In this document: positions 21,605 through 29,793 of the stretch, in pieces | How positions within the stretch are numbered: the stretch's first letter is position 1 | Layout of the letters: each line of letters opens with the position of its first letter | Source of the DNA: a virus | Direction: 5' to 3' (one strand) | DNA: 30,259 nucleotides | IMG/VR virus record: IMGVR_UViG_3300021185_001412 | Span: 1-30,259 of that record | Position numbers and translations under genes: made by a program | The notes under the pieces: model-generated | What the model saw: only the letters and a program-made list of their open reading frames with translations | Databases searched by the model: none | What the model was told of the DNA's origin: nothing

Positions 21605-23476
21605 TTAATAACTACTGGAAGAGGTTGATGTATAACCAACTCCAGCACTTGATTCACCACTTGCAATGGTGTCTATTTCACCTTTAACCACAATAGATTG
21701 TTGGTCGATATCAACTAGATTACCTCTAGTTGCAACCACATCCAAACTATTAGGGATAACGGTAAAGTCAATCGTACTATCTACATTTACTAATGAAGTA
21801 AAGAAAATGGTATTGATTGAAATCTTTCCAGTTGAATAATCTACAGTACCTGCAGAATTATCTTGATAGATTCTTGTTGACCCCGATAGATAGTATCTTC
21901 TTAGATTACCATTACCGTCATCATCAAAATACTGTGTATTTATAGAATCACCTGAAACTTTAAAACCAGTAGTGGATACTATACCACCACTAGCCTTTGC
22001 ATGACCTACATGTGGGTTGTAAAGTCCATTACCGAACTCAACAACTACACCTCTTGTAGTGTCTGTAAAAACTTTTTGAGATTTTTTCAATCTAATGTTT
22101 GTTGTATTAGATAGAATTGCATTGTTAGAACTGTCTATGAATTGTATCAATCTAGAGTGTCTAAAGATTGAATCAAAGTTACTTAGATTAGTATTATCAA
22201 ACTCATTGATTGCATTTGTTACTACAGTCTCCATCTCACCTTGTGACAATGTTGTTTGGTTTGCATTGTACTTGAATGTAGTAGAGATTAATATTTTTAT
22301 AATCTCGGGGTTTACAATAGTAGGTCTAACAGTTAACATGTTAAGTGAATTTAACTTCTTAATAACATTACTTTTTTCTGTGTCTGATAAGTAATCAGAG
22401 TTTTTAGGTTTAAGAGCAACAAATATCTTTCCATACTCGGGTGGATTGTTGTCTTCACCACCCCATACTGCAACTGCATCTGCATTCGGATAATACTCAC
22501 TGACCTTTGCCTTGTAGTCATTCAGTGTGACTAGTCTGTTTTGTGAAGTATAGAACTTATTCGCTTTAAACTTGATAGAATCTATAGACTCTTTTTCTGC
22601 ACCACCTTGAGCAACTGAAGTTGCAGTTATTTGTGCATTTGAAAATCCATTAATGTTGTTTAACATTGAAAATGTTCTAGCACCATTTGCATGGTTCTTA
22701 TCTACTATAATATACGTTATAGATATAATGTCACCATCTAATAGTTGTTTACCTAATACACCATCTCCAAAGTATATTTCTCTAAACCCATCTTCGTTTT
22801 CTTGTTCATAGAAAACCGTAGACTCTGTTGTTATTGTTGAGATATTAGTTGATAATGCATAGGTTGATGAAACACCATTTGAGTTTACACTTACTTGTAG
22901 TCTCGATTTATCAGCTCTGTTGTTAGTCAATACAAATTTAGGATTAGATAATTGTGAATCATATACGAAAGTATCACTTGCATATATTCCTTGAACTAAG
23001 TTTACCTGATTGTAAACATAAGAATCACCATTTTGTGTTGGTTTTATTGTAGTTGGACATACAAAAGAATATGTTCTACCGTCAAAGGTAGTATTGAAAA
23101 TAGAACCTCTACTTAAAGTCATTTCAGTAGTTGTCGGGTAAGTTCCATCAGGATTTCTCACATCACTAAGTGTAATATCTACAATTGCAGTTGAACCCGT
23201 TTCTGATTGAGGAACAAATCCTAAATCCTTTGCACGAGACACTACGTTCTTTCTGATTTGAGCAGAATCTAAGAACAGTTCTGAAGCTGCAATGTTAGTA
23301 TTAACTGCACCAATGTGTGAAGCATATGAAAGTAGGTCTATTAATATTGACATGTTTGAACCATCAAAGTCATAGTCTTTGAATTGGTCTTGACCTTTAA
23401 GATAATTTCTAAGGTTTACTGATATATCATCAAAATCTAAATCGGTTATGTTTAATTGTGAACTTTTTATAGCCAT
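21605..23476 (-). CDS. 6: Baseplate wedge protein gp6 (623 residues)
   Basis: Residues 1-90 (LNITDLDFDDISVNLRNYLKG, FKDYDFDGSNMSILIDLLSY, NTNIAASELFLDSAQIRKNV, RAKDLGFVPQSETG) are the hallmark N-terminal region of T4 gp6 and the gpJ-like wedge family. The middle contains the REIYFGDGVLGKQL and VTLNDYKAKV (baseplate J domain) segments. Length agrees with T4 gp6 (660). The product forms the ring of wedges around the hub together with gp25 and gp53. Its start codon overlaps the gp25 stop by one base, with AGGAC as Shine-Dalgarno within gp25. It is followed by a 75-base gap. An internal octamer (21937-21944) is treated as chance. Confidence 0.95.
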   Translation of the reverse strand: MAIKSSQLNITDLDFDDISVNLRNYLKGQDQFKDYDFDGSNMSILIDLLSYASHIGAVNTNIAASELFLDSAQIRKNVVSRAKDLGFVPQSETGSTAIVDITLSDVRNPDGTYPTTTEMTLSRGSIFNTTFDGRTYSFVCPTTIKPTQNGDSYVYNQVNLVQGIYASDTFVYDSQLSNPKFVLTNNRADKSRLQVSVNSNGVSSTYALSTNISTITTESTVFYEQENEDGFREIYFGDGVLGKQLLDGDIISITYIIVDKNHANGARTFSMLNNINGFSNAQITATSVAQGGAEKESIDSIKFKANKFYTSQNRLVTLNDYKAKVSEYYPNADAVAVWGGEDNNPPEYGKIFVALKPKNSDYLSDTEKSNVIKKLNSLNMLTVRPTIVNPEIIKILISTTFKYNANQTTLSQGEMETVVTNAINEFDNTNLSNFDSIFRHSRLIQFIDSSNNAILSNTTNIRLKKSQKVFTDTTRGVVVEFGNGLYNPHVGHAKASGGIVSTTGFKVSGDSINTQYFDDDGNGNLRRYYLSGSTRIYQDNSAGTVDYSTGKISINTIFFTSLVNVDSTIDFTVIPNSLDVVATRGNLVDIDQQSIVVKGEIDTIASGESSAGVGYTSTSSSSY

Positions 23477-23895
23477 TATCGTGTCCTTGTTAATACATAT
23501 GAAAATTCTTCTATATTAACACTGTTGATTACTCTAAAGTAAATTGTCATGTTTAGTTCATTACCGTCTACTTCGTTTATTGTTATTTTTACATTAGTCA
23601 CTCTAGGTTCTAATATCTCTATAGTTTCTGCAATTTGTTTTGCAACCCTAGGTCTACCAAATAATGTAGTGTCTAATTCGAATAACATAGACCTTATGTT
23701 TACACCAAAATTTGGTTTGAATGGTCTTTCATATGCATTAGTTGATACTATATTTTTTATAGACCTTATAACTGCATCAACATCAGTGGTTCTTGTTACA
23801 TCACCTGTAATTGGATGTGCCTTAAAAGAAAGGTTTAAGTCCGAGTAAATGTTCTCACTTGCGACTGTCTTTCCATTGTTAACATATTGTGCCAT
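23476..23895 (-). CDS. 25: Baseplate wedge protein gp25 (139 residues)
   Basis: A T4 gp25/lysozyme-like fold protein: residues 24-45 (FKAHPITGDVTRTTDVDAV), then SIKNIVSTNAYERPFKPNFG, IRSMLFELDTT and the diagnostic EPR motif at IEILEPRV (about residues 93-96). T4 gp25 has 132 residues. It works with gp6 and gp53 as the sheath-initiation and wedge core; related proteins occur in type VI secretion. No Shine-Dalgarno; a perfect late octamer sits five bases upstream. The stop overlaps the gp6 start by one base. Confidence 0.95.
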   Translation of the reverse strand: MAQYVNNGKTVASENIYSDLNLSFKAHPITGDVTRTTDVDAVIRSIKNIVSTNAYERPFKPNFGVNIRSMLFELDTTLFGRPRVAKQIAETIEILEPRVTNVKITINEVDGNELNMTIYFRVINSVNIEEFSYVLTRTR

Positions 23896-23900
23896 AATAC

Positions 23901-23908
23901 TATTTATA
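23901..23908 (-). promoter_or_regulatory. T4-type late promoter exactly at gp25 start
   Basis: TATAAATA then GTATT then ATG at 23895, the same 17-base string as before the 247-residue fibre gene. It overlaps the stop codon of the 360-residue gene at 23904. T4 spacing puts +1 on the start codon. Confidence 0.7.
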
Positions 23909-24986
23909 CGTTCTTGGGAAGTGAAATGTCAATTGATTGTGGAAAGCCTACAAGTTTTAGTAAATCACAAAATGTTAGATTTATGAAATCAAATATCTTA
24001 CCAAGTCCTATTGCTTTAAAGAACTTTTCTACAATTTTAACCCAATCAAATAGTAGTTTCTTTTTCCAGTTAATTATAAAATCTCTAAAGTCTGAAATTA
24101 TCTCATTGATTTTATCTTCTAGTGATTGTACAGTTAATTCAACCTTACTACCTATGATTGCAAGTATGTCAAACCCAGCAATTTTTAAACTTTCTAGTTT
24201 GTTTATAATATACTCTCTATACTCTTTAGTCTTTTCCCCAAACTTTGCTTTTGCTTGTGCCTTCCATAGATTGATTAATGCACCCAAATCAAATGAAAAA
24301 AGAGCAGGTAGACTTGGTAGTTTTAATGCTTTCCATATATCTTTAAACTTACCTATAAGTTTATCAAATAACTTGAATATGGAGTTAGTCACCCAATCCA
24401 TAATTTCACTTTTTAGATACTTCCATATAACTTTTGCTTTCCACTCATTACATTCTATTCCAAACTCACCGTCAAATAATTTATACTCATCAGGAATGAG
24501 TGCATAAAAGGTATCTACCTTTGCACCGATTTGGATTTTTATATTTGTCTGTTCTTCTTTGGTTAAGATTTTAAGTACATCTATACTTATTCCTAAAAGA
24601 GTGACCGTGAATGACACTGGAATAATCTTACTAATCAATTCCATAATCTTTACTGGAATGTAGATATGAAACTCTTGTAATAGTTCTTCTATTGCTTCTC
24701 TGGCCTCTTTACCCCAATTACGAACTGTTCCCTTATCCCAATAAGGAGAAGCGATATTTGCAAGTTTGTCCATGAAGTCTTCTACTTCTTTGATAATTTT
24801 TTCAATCTGTTCTCTTGCCTCTGCAGTTATCTCACTTGCATTCGTTACAAGATAAACTTTTAGTTGACTGGGTATATCTCCTATCTTTGCAATTGCATTG
24901 GCTAAGTCTGCCTTTGTTGGTAGATTGATTATAGTTCCATCAGGACATGGAAGACTTAGAGGTATTACTGGAAGTACAAGTGCCAT
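23904..24986 (-). CDS. Unrecognised helical protein between gp5 and gp25 (360 residues)
   Basis: I do not recognise this protein. Residues 1-35 are hydrophobic and Pro-rich with PCPDGTIINLP; residues 50-105 form an amphipathic charged helix or coiled coil (EITAEAREQIEKIIKEVEDF, EAREAIEELLQEF); residues 108-141 are a hydrophobic segment containing IPVSFTVTLLGISIDVLKIL, long enough to lie in a membrane. The rest is Lys- and Trp-rich and mostly helical (AFGD-less; KLFDKLIGKFKDIWKALK, YREYIINKLESLKIAG). Only one recognisable Cys pair region. It starts by one-base overlap with gp5, so it is co-translated with the hub. In T4 this position holds repEB/segB/5.1-5.4, including the PAAR tip gp5.4, but I see no PAAR features. 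It could be a hub or tail-tip protein, or one that goes into the host membrane. Confidence 0.7.
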   Translation of the reverse strand: MALVLPVIPLSLPCPDGTIINLPTKADLANAIAKIGDIPSQLKVYLVTNASEITAEAREQIEKIIKEVEDFMDKLANIASPYWDKGTVRNWGKEAREAIEELLQEFHIYIPVKIMELISKIIPVSFTVTLLGISIDVLKILTKEEQTNIKIQIGAKVDTFYALIPDEYKLFDGEFGIECNEWKAKVIWKYLKSEIMDWVTNSIFKLFDKLIGKFKDIWKALKLPSLPALFSFDLGALINLWKAQAKAKFGEKTKEYREYIINKLESLKIAGFDILAIIGSKVELTVQSLEDKINEIISDFRDFIINWKKKLLFDWVKIVEKFFKAIGLGKIFDFINLTFCDLLKLVGFPQSIDISLPKNV

Positions 24987-26032
24987 TATGAGTTCAACTT
25001 AATTGTGCCACCATTGATACTTACTTCAGGTGCAACGACTGATAGGTTTCCTGCAGATTCTATATCTGTTTTTCCTCTGACTTCTATCTTTGCATCTCCT
25101 TCCACGAACACTTTACAATTACCACCAACATACATTTCATTATCTTTGTATACAGCATACCAATTGTCGTTTACGATTCTAGTTACCTGACTTCCATCAG
25201 GATGTATTTCAAAGAAGGTTCCTGTTCTATGTTCCACTGCAATCCTTTCTGCATCTCTTGTATCGTCTACTTCTATTATGTGACCCGATTCAGATTCATA
25301 AACTTTGTTATATGGATATTGTGGTGAAGGTATATCATGAAAACTGGAAGGTGGATTCATAACAGTAGAATTAAAATAAGTCTCCCTTCCTCCTAATTCT
25401 ACGACACCAGCTTTCTCATTATCACCACCTTTATCATATTCTATCTCACCTCTTGCATATTTTGATACATCTGATTCGTCTGTATATAAAGGATATAGTG
25501 GTAAATCTTTTTTAGTAAGTTTTGGATTTTCAAATGAAGACCCCTTTCCTGAATGGTTTAACTTTAATTTTTTTGGTTTGATAGGTGCAGTGTCTAATCC
25601 ATTTTCTAGTCCAAAAGGTCTTTTAACTTCGGGTGGATTTTTACCGTCAACCGTTTTATCATAATCAGATTTAGTTAATCGTCTAGGGTCACTAAAACCT
25701 TCATCAGGAGTTCTTTTTTTAATCTTATCGTTTACATCTTTTCGATAACCTTCTGAAGGTATACCTGCAACAGAACCAATGATAATAAAGTCTTGCATAT
25801 CAATATCATTTCTAAAAAACCCTACAACTGTAGACCCTTCAACTAAACCATGTTGTGTTCCAAATCCTGAAAGACCTGCAGAGGTTGTTGGAAGTAATAC
25901 TTGAGACCATGGAAGGTCGGGTGTTGCAATTAGTGATTTATTTTCAGTATGAATACCATAGATACGAACTCTCACTCTACCTATTTCAAGAGGGTCATTT
26001 CTATCTTCAACTATTCCGTAGTGATGTATCAT
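24986..26032 (-). CDS. 5: Baseplate hub spike protein gp5-like, no lysozyme domain (348 residues)
   Basis: Residues 1-100 are the OB-fold hub domain of gp5 (YGIVEDRNDPLEIGRVRVRI, LPWSQVLLP, GTQHGLVEGSTVVGFFRN, IIIGSVAG). The region PQYPYNKVYESESGHIIEVD then ERIAVEHRTGTFFEIHPDG is the conserved start of the gp5 C-terminal spike. The last 60 residues have V-x-G-x-x-x-V-x-V-type short beta repeats of the needle. T4 gp5 (575 residues) carries a lysozyme between these parts; the linker here (about 100-225) is short and Lys/Pro-rich with no lysozyme catalytic Glu/Asp pattern. This matches gp5 of marine cyanophages, so the host wall must be opened by another enzyme. Start overlaps the hub gene by four bases. 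Confidence 0.9.
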   Translation of the reverse strand: MIHHYGIVEDRNDPLEIGRVRVRIYGIHTENKSLIATPDLPWSQVLLPTTSAGLSGFGTQHGLVEGSTVVGFFRNDIDMQDFIIIGSVAGIPSEGYRKDVNDKIKKRTPDEGFSDPRRLTKSDYDKTVDGKNPPEVKRPFGLENGLDTAPIKPKKLKLNHSGKGSSFENPKLTKKDLPLYPLYTDESDVSKYARGEIEYDKGGDNEKAGVVELGGRETYFNSTVMNPPSSFHDIPSPQYPYNKVYESESGHIIEVDDTRDAERIAVEHRTGTFFEIHPDGSQVTRIVNDNWYAVYKDNEMYVGGNCKVFVEGDAKIEVRGKTDIESAGNLSVVAPEVSINGGTIKLNS

Positions 26033-27396
26033 ATTGGTGATTGAAATTTACTTTCTTTTGAGCATTCTAAGTTAGTAGTACCTATGTGTGTAACATTATC
26101 TATATGAATTGAAACACCTGTAATTAAATATGTATTATCTTGTTTAACTTGGTCTTGCAGGCCAATAGATACTTCCCCCAATGGTAAGTCAAGACTTATC
26201 GAATTGCCAGCACTCAAATCAGTTGTAAAAGGTACAACGACCTCTATTCTATTTTGATTTAATATCTCTATCAATGCATGTCTTTCCAATTTACTATTAT
26301 CAGTATGTTTAACACCTATAAAAACTTCTTCATCATCAACACTGTCTTTATTATCAAACATATGAGTTGTAGTATATTCATGAAGTATAGTAGCAGGTTG
26401 TTCTAACTTATGTGGTTTAGGAAGTGTACCCTCTTTTGTTATGAGAGGTGTTAGTGGACTTTCTTTTGCAAGAAAACTATTATTATCTCTAGAATCTTGT
26501 CTTCTTTGAGTAGTATCCTCAATATCATATTCTTTAATACTCTCTATTTTTCTAATAGGGTCATATATTTTTAATAGTGAGGCGTATGCACCAGTAGACA
26601 ATCCACGAAGAGTGTCAAACTCTTGTGGTTTATTTGAACTTAGTATAACTTTTCTACGTTCAAATTCAGGAGATTTTGGGTCTATTTGACCACGTCCAAG
26701 ATGAGTAAACCCATCTTGTTCTGAATCATATAACATACTGTCCATAGATTTAAATCTATACTGACCAAAGAGGTCTTGATATAAAAACATTGAGTTCTTA
26801 TATGACTCTTCCTTGATTGGATTACTATTGTTTACCAACCAATCTAATGTTTTATTAACAGACCAATTTGGTACAACAAATTGATGATTGTCACCTTGTG
26901 TTTCTTCAAATTCAGTAAATAGAGGTATGAACATTGGGTCTCCACTAATTTCTTCAAAAAGGGTTTCAAGCATATCTTTATGGGAACCCCTAAGAGCTTG
27001 ACTTATTCTTTCTTCTTTACTTCTATACATCAATGGGTCACAAAAGTGCATAGTATATGTCTGAATTAAATCACCCTGTCTTATAAGGTTAGAAATTTTA
27101 TATAATCTAAAAGTTCTCTGTATTTCTCTACCACCGCTTCTGTTATCGGGGTCATCCATTGAACAAGTGATTGTAATATTTTCTTGACCAGTTAACAATT
27201 TGTTCTTTATAAGATTATTTGCATCAACTACAACCACATTTCCAGTAGTATGTTTACTGAATATACTTTCGTATATAGAAATTCTATCCACTAAATTTAT
27301 TATATCAGTTTTTTCACTTTCATTACTACCATATTGAATAGTAACTTCTTGTAGATTGACCATTCCTACTTGGTCTCTGTCTTGTGTGTTCATCAT
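26029..27396 (-). CDS. 27: Baseplate hub protein, gp27-like (455 residues)
   Basis: Placed directly before gp5 and ending in a four-base overlap with it, which is where the gp27 hub partner is expected in compact T4-like genomes. Visible segments: NVVVVDANNLIKNKLLTGQENITI, YTMHFCDPLMYRSKEERISQALRG, NWSVNKTLDWLVNNS, and FGQYRFKSMDSM, typical of hub proteins with the gp27/VgrG-N type fold (each half a beta-barrel). Length 455 against 391 for T4 gp27. It forms the trimeric torus holding gp5. The start uses ATGATG overlapping the gp53 stop (TAATGATG); either ATG is possible. The homology is moderate: called by context and fold-like pattern. Confidence 0.75.
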   Translation of the reverse strand: MMNTQDRDQVGMVNLQEVTIQYGSNESEKTDIINLVDRISIYESIFSKHTTGNVVVVDANNLIKNKLLTGQENITITCSMDDPDNRSGGREIQRTFRLYKISNLIRQGDLIQTYTMHFCDPLMYRSKEERISQALRGSHKDMLETLFEEISGDPMFIPLFTEFEETQGDNHQFVVPNWSVNKTLDWLVNNSNPIKEESYKNSMFLYQDLFGQYRFKSMDSMLYDSEQDGFTHLGRGQIDPKSPEFERRKVILSSNKPQEFDTLRGLSTGAYASLLKIYDPIRKIESIKEYDIEDTTQRRQDSRDNNSFLAKESPLTPLITKEGTLPKPHKLEQPATILHEYTTTHMFDNKDSVDDEEVFIGVKHTDNSKLERHALIEILNQNRIEVVVPFTTDLSAGNSISLDLPLGEVSIGLQDQVKQDNTYLITGVSIHIDNVTHIGTTNLECSKESKFQSPI

Positions 27397-28133
27397 TATT
27401 TGGACATTAAGGTTTCAAACTCTCGTAAAACTACATCCATATAAGATGGTTTGACTATTCTTATTCGCCTTTTGTTTTCATTTTTATTGTATTCGTTTTG
27501 CCATAAAGAGACACTAGTATAACCATCTGTAGAAACATTGGTTCTAACTCCATCAGCATTTTCGTAATGTACTATGATATCTCTAGGTTCTATGATACTT
27601 GTAATTACAGATGATTTATTTAATCCGACTAAGGTTTCCCCTTGTTCCCATTGTCCTCTCTCTACTCTAACTCTTTTATTTAGAGGGTCTACTTCTAAGA
27701 TATGTCCAGTTCCTTTTACAGTATCAACCTTCTCTCCTAATAGATATTTTCTAGTGTTTAGTAAGTTTCCTTGACTGTCATAATTAGGGTATTGTACAAC
27801 ATCATCAGTTGTTGCAAAGGTTAAGTATTGACCAGTATACTTAGAGTCTATATGTGTTTCAAATGTCTCCGAACTCATATACCAGTCATAGTAATTTTCC
27901 ATGTCATTGACCAAAAAGAAAATCCAATGTAAATCACTGTCACCATATAATTTAGATGCAACCACATCAGGTCTTTCACCTTCCTGCAATTCATAGTATT
28001 CATAATCAACAACTTTATCAAGACTGAAAGATGTTATTCTAGCCTTTCTAAAGAAATCTTTTATTGTGACAATTTTACCATTAGATAAAGTATATTGTAT
28101 TTCAGGAAAATTCTTATATAATTGATTTGCCAT
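27396..28133 (-). CDS. 53: Baseplate wedge protein gp53 (245 residues)
   Basis: N-terminal LYKNFPEIQYTLSNGKIVTIKDFFRK followed by YYELQEGERPDVVASKLYGDSDLHWIFFLVNDMENYYDWYMSS is the conserved gp53 signature (a LysM-like segment with R-P-D-x-V-A-x-x-x-Y-G and the W-x-F-x-x-x-N). T4 gp53 has 196 residues; the extra 50 lie in the C-terminal half. It closes the wedge around the hub with gp6 and gp25. It is separated from the upstream gp48-like gene by three bases and overlaps the hub gene by one base, so all are one operon. Confidence 0.93.
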   Translation of the reverse strand: MANQLYKNFPEIQYTLSNGKIVTIKDFFRKARITSFSLDKVVDYEYYELQEGERPDVVASKLYGDSDLHWIFFLVNDMENYYDWYMSSETFETHIDSKYTGQYLTFATTDDVVQYPNYDSQGNLLNTRKYLLGEKVDTVKGTGHILEVDPLNKRVRVERGQWEQGETLVGLNKSSVITSIIEPRDIIVHYENADGVRTNVSTDGYTSVSLWQNEYNKNENKRRIRIVKPSYMDVVLREFETLMSK

Positions 28134-28136
28134 ATT

Positions 28137-29324
28137 CTAGTCCTCCCAAGGCATTTTAGTTGGGCCAGCTCCGAAAGAATCTAAGAAATCTTCTTTCAAA
28201 CCGCCTGGTGGGAGTATTTTAGTTTTAGTCCAATCAGTTGCAGGATATGTACTTTTTTCTTGTTTACGTTCTACTTCTTTTGTTTGATTGTCTGATATTA
28301 AATCTCTGGCAGATGGTGGTTCGTCTATATTCGTCAAATCCTTTTTACTAGAAGCAGTTATTCTTTGATAATTTTCTTGTGTCATTAATACATTTTCTAC
28401 AAACGAAATTGACATGTCTATAACTAAAGGCATACCATCTTTAAAAGTTTCCATTTTATTACCACCATTATATTGAACTGATACATTGGTTATGAAAGAC
28501 TTTTGGAACCCATCAATTCTATCTTTAATTTTACCAAACCATTCTATTTCTATAATATTGGGTAAGTTAAAGTAATTTTCAGAAATATCAGCTGCGACTT
28601 GATTATCTTTCAATTGATATGTATCTGGCAACATTGCAGTTTTAAATGCCCATATAATGTTATTAATTTCTTCTGACTCATTTATACTATTCGGTCTAAA
28701 TTGAAATGCCATATCGAAACTTCTAAACTGGATACCCTCAAACATAACCTCTTGTTGTGGGTTGACTGTTCTATTCTGTTCAAAGTCCCTTGTACCCAAA
28801 TAAATTTTATTTAATGTTTTTGCCAAGATTTCACTAATCTCAGCTCTAACACCACCATCCATATCAAAAAACCCATTATTTAATATATCTCTTTGTACGT
28901 TTCCAAAATCAACATTGTTGTAAGAAATTGATGGTGCATCATTTTTTACATTTGGAGCATATAAATAAATTTCAGTTTTTCCAGTTGATAGTAAATTTCC
29001 ACCACTTCTTTGACTTCTTGGTAGGATTGTAAAGTGAATATAATTATCTACAGGATTCTCTCTAGGATATACTAATTCTTGAGAACTTGGCACTATTGGT
29101 TGAGATGCATACTTCGTACCTTGAAACTGTAAGGGATTTGATGCACCTTTTAAAGCTTTAGCATTTTGTTGAAGTCTTCTTCTTTCAGTTTCAACATCTT
29201 GTTCTTGTGTAGATACATTTGTTTGATATCCTGTACCAAATATTTTACTTGATATACCTTTAACTGACTTAAGTGCTGTAGATGCTTGATTGATTTTTGA
29301 TAGAAATTTGTTTATTGACGCCAT
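28137..29324 (-). CDS. 48: Baseplate tail-tube cap protein, gp48/gp54-like (395 residues)
   Basis: The central and C-terminal parts fit the gp48/gp54 tail-tube cap family, with RSFDMAFQFRPNSINESEEINNIIWAFKTAMLPDTYQL in the centre (F-x-F-R-P-x-S-x-x-E-x-x-x-I-x-x-I-I-x-x-F) and VSVQYNGG... and MSISFVENVLMT near the end. T4 gp48 has 364 residues, gp54 has 320. The N-terminal 100 residues are helical and polar (FLSKINQASTALKSVKGIS). The protein caps the baseplate and starts the tail tube. Leader has AAAGG as Shine-Dalgarno at about 10 bases; the late promoter is 29357-29364. It could equally be gp54; only one of the pair is in this window. Confidence 0.82.
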   Translation of the reverse strand: MASINKFLSKINQASTALKSVKGISSKIFGTGYQTNVSTQEQDVETERRRLQQNAKALKGASNPLQFQGTKYASQPIVPSSQELVYPRENPVDNYIHFTILPRSQRSGGNLLSTGKTEIYLYAPNVKNDAPSISYNNVDFGNVQRDILNNGFFDMDGGVRAEISEILAKTLNKIYLGTRDFEQNRTVNPQQEVMFEGIQFRSFDMAFQFRPNSINESEEINNIIWAFKTAMLPDTYQLKDNQVAADISENYFNLPNIIEIEWFGKIKDRIDGFQKSFITNVSVQYNGGNKMETFKDGMPLVIDMSISFVENVLMTQENYQRITASSKKDLTNIDEPPSARDLISDNQTKEVERKQEKSTYPATDWTKTKILPPGGLKEDFLDSFGAGPTKMPWED

Positions 29325-29325
29325 G

Positions 29326-29333
29326 TATAAATA
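29326..29333 (+). promoter_or_regulatory. T4-type late promoter of gp4 (+ strand)
   Basis: Perfect TATAAATA followed by CC, immediately beyond the start codon of the opposite gp48-like gene. Predicted +1 near 29339 and leader of about 23 bases; no good Shine-Dalgarno seen in front of gp4. Confidence 0.7.
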
Positions 29334-29356
29334 CCTTTATATAACTTATTCATATC

Positions 29357-29364
29357 TATTTATG
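29357..29364 (-). promoter_or_regulatory. T4-type late promoter of the gp48-gp5 operon (- strand)
   Basis: CATAAATA followed by G, one base from the T4 octamer, whose last three + strand bases are the ATG start codon of gp4. Predicted start near 29351 gives a leader of about 27 bases with the AAAGG Shine-Dalgarno. Confidence 0.6.
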
Positions 29365-29793
29365 TCATACAGCGGAAGGTTTAAACCAAAGAACTATAAA
29401 AAATACAGAGGAGACCCCACAAAGATAATATACAGGTCTTTATGGGAACGAAGGTTTATGGTCTATTGTGATAATAATACTAATATCATAGAGTGGGGTA
29501 GTGAAGAAGTTATCATTCCATACAAGTCTCCTTTAGATAAAAAAGTACATAGATACTTTCCTGACTTTTACATAAAGTATGTTAACGATAAGGGTCAATC
29601 TATAAGAGAGATTATAGAAGTTAAACCCAAGAAACAACTTAAACCCCCAAAGGAACCTAAACGACAAACCAAACGATACCTCAATGAGATTGCAACCTAT
29701 GCTGTCAATCAAGCAAAGTTTAAAGCTGCAGAAGAGTATTGTAAAGATAGACGATTGAAGTTTAGAATATTAACTGAAGACCACCTAACATGA
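29362..29793 (+). CDS. 4: Head-completion protein gp4 (143 residues)
   Basis: The ATG at 29362 gives MSYSGRFKPKN, aligned with T4 gp4 MAYSGKWVPKN; an upstream ATG would add 24 unrelated residues. Shared segments: KYRGDPTKIIYRS, WERRF, NIIEWGSEEVIIPY, HRYFPDF, IIEVKPKKQLKPP, RYLNEIATYAVN and KFRILTEDHL. Length 143 against 150 in T4. D68 and E86-x-K88 (PDF ... IIEVKPKK) make a PD-(D/E)XK nuclease-like core, consistent with its role in finishing filled heads before tail joining. Transcribed opposite to all other structural genes of the window, unlike T4, where gene 4 and gene 53 share a direction. Its stop overlaps the next gene by four bases. Confidence 0.96.
   Translation: MSYSGRFKPKNYKKYRGDPTKIIYRSLWERRFMVYCDNNTNIIEWGSEEVIIPYKSPLDKKVHRYFPDFYIKYVNDKGQSIREIIEVKPKKQLKPPKEPKRQTKRYLNEIATYAVNQAKFKAAEEYCKDRRLKFRILTEDHLT

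Noticed and set aside
21937-21944. TATAAATA octamer on the - strand inside gp6
   Set aside because: It lies in conserved coding sequence far from any downstream start; in an AT-rich genome one such match by chance is expected.
28960-28967. TATAAATA octamer on the + strand inside the gp48-like gene
   Set aside because: No + strand gene lies within a reasonable distance; gp4 starts 400 bases further and has its own octamer.
29290-29361. Upstream extension of gp4 by 24 residues
   Set aside because: The extra residues do not match gp4, and that part lies upstream of and across the late promoter; T4 gp4 aligns from the ATG at 29362.
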